Assembly: GCA_943789465.1 (NCBI GenBank)
Contig: CALSUF010000003.1
Span: 216,331-280,330, forward strand
DNA from: an uncultured Flavobacteriaceae bacterium
GTDB lineage: Bacteria; Bacteroidota; Bacteroidia; Flavobacteriales; Flavobacteriaceae
Direction of reading: 5' to 3'
DNA: 64,000 nt
In this document: positions 61,868-64,000 of the stretch, piece after piece
Position numbering within the stretch: the first letter of the stretch is position 1
How the letters are laid out: every line of letters begins with the position of its first letter
Translations under genes and position numbers: made by a program
The notes under the pieces: generated by a model
The model's database searches: none
Told to the model about the DNA's origin: nothing
What the model saw: only the letters and a program-made list of their open reading frames with translations

Positions 61868-63808
61868 TTAAAATTCTTTTAATATTTTTTTAATTTCTTC
61901 TTCTATAATAGATGTAAATGATGTCACACTAATCGTGCCTAAATCGTCTCCACCGTGTTTTCTAACACTTATTGTTCCGTCGATCTCCTCTTGCTCTCCA
62001 ACGATAATCATATAAGGGACTTTTTGCATTTCTGCATCCCGAATTTTCTTACCCATTGTTTCGTTTCTATTGTCTACGAGGGCGCGAATTTCGTTATTTT
62101 CTAGCGAATTTAAAACTTTTCGAGCGTATTTTTCATATTTCTCGCTAATTGATAGGATAATTACTTGTTCTGGCATCAACCAAAGCGGGAAATTACCACC
62201 TGTATGTTCCAATAAAATGGCCACAAATCGTTCCATACTTCCAAAAGGAGCACGATGAATCATAACAGGTCTATGTAGTTCGTTATCAGCACCTTTGTAA
62301 GTCAAATCAAAGCGTTCAGGTAAGTTATAATCCACTTGAATTGTACCCAGTTGCCATTGGCGACCTAAAGCATCTTTGACCATGAAATCTAATTTAGGTC
62401 CATAAAAAGCCGCTTCACCAGTTTCTATAACATAATTCAACCCTTTGGCTTCAGCTGCATCAATAATCGCTTGTTCCGCTTTGTCCCAAACGTCAGAATC
62501 ACCTATATACTTCTCTAGATTTTTTGGATCGCGTACTGAAACTTGCGTTGAGAAATTTTCAAACCCAAGAGAACCAAAAACATAAAGTACTAAATCAATC
62601 ACATTTTGAAATTCCTCATGTAATTGATCTGGCATACAAAATATATGCGCATCATCTTGCGTAAACCCTCGAACCCGTGTTAGTCCGTGTAATTCACCAC
62701 TTTGCTCGTATCGATATACTGTTCCAAATTCGGCGTATCGTTTTGGTAATTCTTTATAACTAAATGGTTTGGCGTTATAAATCTCACAATGGTGAGGACA
62801 ATTCATAGGTTTCAATAAAAACTCTTCACCATCTTTTGGTGTTTGAATACTTTGAAAACTATCAGCTCCGTATTTTTCATAATGTCCAGAAGTAACGTAT
62901 AGCTCTTTCTGACCAATATGAGGCGTAATCACCATTTCATACCCTGCTTTTTCTTGTGCTTTCTTTAAGAAATCTTCTAAGCGGTAACGCAAAGCAGCAC
63001 CTTTTGGCAGCCATAACGGTAACCCTTGACCTACTTTTTTTGAAAAAGTAAATAATTCCAACTGTTTACCAAGCTTCCTATGATCTCTTTTTTTAGCTTC
63101 TTCCAAAAGAATCAGATATTCAGTGAGCTCTTTTTGTTTTGGAAATGAAATCCCATAAACCCTAGTGAGTTGAGTATTGTTTTCATCTCCTCTCCAATAA
63201 GCACCTGCAACACTTAAAACTTTAACGGCTTTAATAATTCCTGTATTCGGAATATGTCCACCACGGCATAAATCTGTAAAAGAAGAATGATCACAAAAAG
63301 TGATTTCACCATCAGTTAAGTTTTCGATTAATTCAACCTTATAGGAATTTTCTTCATCTTTATATTTTGAAAGTGCGTCTGCTTTAGATACAGATTTTAT
63401 GGAAAAATCATGCTTTCCACGCGCAATATCGATCATTTTATCCTCAATGTTTTTAAAATCCTTTTCTGAGATGACCTGATCCCCTAAATCAACATCGTAA
63501 TAAAACCCATTATCAATCGCTGGACCAATAGAAAGTTTCACTCCAGGATACAATTCTTCTAGGGCTTGCGCAAGAACGTGAGAAGACGAATGCCAGAATG
63601 CTTTTTTTCCTTCATCATCCTTCCATGTATATAATCTAAGGTTACCATCCGTAGTCAATAAGGTTGAGGTTTCAACAGTAGTGTCGTTGAACTTCGCTGA
63701 AATAACATTTCGAGCAAACCCTTCACTAATATCTTTAGCGACGTCTAATACTGTAAGGTTTTCTTCAAAAGACCTTATACTTCCATCTGGTAATGTAATG
63801 TTGATCAT
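61868..63808 (-). CDS. thrS: Threonyl-tRNA synthetase
   Basis: 646 residues. TGS domain (MINITLPDGSIRSF...), editing domain with HSSSHVLAQAL and the Cys/His zinc-like CDHSSFTDLCRGGHIPNTG, class II core with motif 2 RYEQSGELHGLTRVRGFTQDDAH, the catalytic zinc Cys in LKPMNCPHHCEIY, and motif 3 HRAPFGSMERF. The anticodon-binding domain is at the C-terminus. It charges tRNA-Thr and edits Ser-tRNA-Thr. First gene of the thrS-infC-rpmI-rplT operon. Confidence 0.97.
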   Translation of the reverse strand: MINITLPDGSIRSFEENLTVLDVAKDISEGFARNVISAKFNDTTVETSTLLTTDGNLRLYTWKDDEGKKAFWHSSSHVLAQALEELYPGVKLSIGPAIDNGFYYDVDLGDQVISEKDFKNIEDKMIDIARGKHDFSIKSVSKADALSKYKDEENSYKVELIENLTDGEITFCDHSSFTDLCRGGHIPNTGIIKAVKVLSVAGAYWRGDENNTQLTRVYGISFPKQKELTEYLILLEEAKKRDHRKLGKQLELFTFSKKVGQGLPLWLPKGAALRYRLEDFLKKAQEKAGYEMVITPHIGQKELYVTSGHYEKYGADSFQSIQTPKDGEEFLLKPMNCPHHCEIYNAKPFSYKELPKRYAEFGTVYRYEQSGELHGLTRVRGFTQDDAHIFCMPDQLHEEFQNVIDLVLYVFGSLGFENFSTQVSVRDPKNLEKYIGDSDVWDKAEQAIIDAAEAKGLNYVIETGEAAFYGPKLDFMVKDALGRQWQLGTIQVDYNLPERFDLTYKGADNELHRPVMIHRAPFGSMERFVAILLEHTGGNFPLWLMPEQVIILSISEKYEKYARKVLNSLENNEIRALVDNRNETMGKKIRDAEMQKVPYMIIVGEQEEIDGTISVRKHGGDDLGTISVTSFTSIIEEEIKKILKEF

Positions 63809-63829
63809 AATTTATTATATAATAAGAGG

Positions 63830-63837
63830 CAAATATA
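63830..63837 (-). promoter_or_regulatory. -7 promoter element of the thrS operon
   Basis: The minus strand reads TATATTTG, an exact TAnnTTTG match, 21 bp ahead of the thrS start, with a possible TTG about 23 bp further upstream. The leader would be short (about 15 nt), too short for a T-box or a large attenuator. The remaining ~160 bp to the window end show no gene. Confidence 0.55.
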
Positions 63838-64000
63838 AGTGTATATAAGGAGTCTAACAATAACTATTTATATAATTTAAAAAATAACACTTCATCTCTG
63901 TGTAATTTTATTTTCACTCTAACCGCTTGTAATTCAGTATTTAAAAACGGATAAAAAAAATAAACAAAAAAAAGGTTAAACTAGTAGTGTATTAAAGTTA

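Overview
The window looks like chromosomal DNA of a marine-type member of the Flavobacteriaceae (Bacteroidota). The evidence is an AT-rich sequence, promoters of the Bacteroidota form (-7 box TAnnTTTG), type IX secretion (T9SS) sorting domains, a PorP/SprF-type outer-membrane protein, a zeaxanthin-type carotenoid operon and a flavobacterial gene order around tgt-accA-dnaB and thrS-infC-rpmI-rplT. No rRNA, prophage, insertion sequence or CRISPR array was seen, and no gap between genes exceeds about 300 bp.

Region 1 (1-24,480) is the accessory, cell-surface part. It holds the 3' end of a secreted endonuclease I, a thioredoxin-like lipoprotein, and a 20.8-kb stretch that reads as one giant T9SS-secreted repeat protein followed 8 bp later by a PorP/SprF-family protein. 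The giant frame is broken at four points, each explained by one extra base in a short homopolymer. Removing those four bases gives 6,942 codons: signal peptide, Ig-like domains, about 30 copies of a ~92-residue PKD-like repeat, 14 copies of a ~96-residue repeat, six putative-Ig repeats, SprB-like repeats, a PKD domain and a type B sorting domain. Breaks 2, 3 and 4 fall inside repeat units whose homology continues across the break.

Region 2 (24,600-38,010) is mostly housekeeping: a GT2 glycosyltransferase, HMG-CoA lyase, a TonB-dependent receptor (minus strand), guaB, an envelope-folding operon (PpiC-type isomerase, degenerate lipoprotein, SurA-like isomerase, MoxR ATPase) and aconitase behind a promoter that overlaps an inverted repeat.

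Region 3 (38,140-43,340, minus strand) is a carotenoid operon: MerR/B12-binding regulator, crtI, crtB, crtZ, a fused CrtYc/CrtYd cyclase and a small membrane protein. The enzymes should convert GGPP to zeaxanthin. The regulator keeps the B12-binding motifs of CarH-type photoreceptors. Genes for tRNA-Lys and tRNA-Leu lie just beyond it.

Region 4 (43,460-52,380) carries aroK, a PyrR-like phosphoribosyltransferase, hslR, an FKBP-type surface lipoprotein, a T9SS-secreted thrombospondin-type-3 protein, a split transketolase, and an LtaS-like sulfatase-fold enzyme paired with a membrane-anchored tyrosine-phosphatase-like protein.

Region 5 (52,460-63,810) is core: tgt (zinc cysteines replaced), an LptF/LptG permease, an EamA transporter, accA, dnaB, a conserved exported protein, a 2OG-Fe(II) oxygenase, and on the minus strand thrS-infC-rpmI-rplT, in which infC appears to start at an AUA codon.
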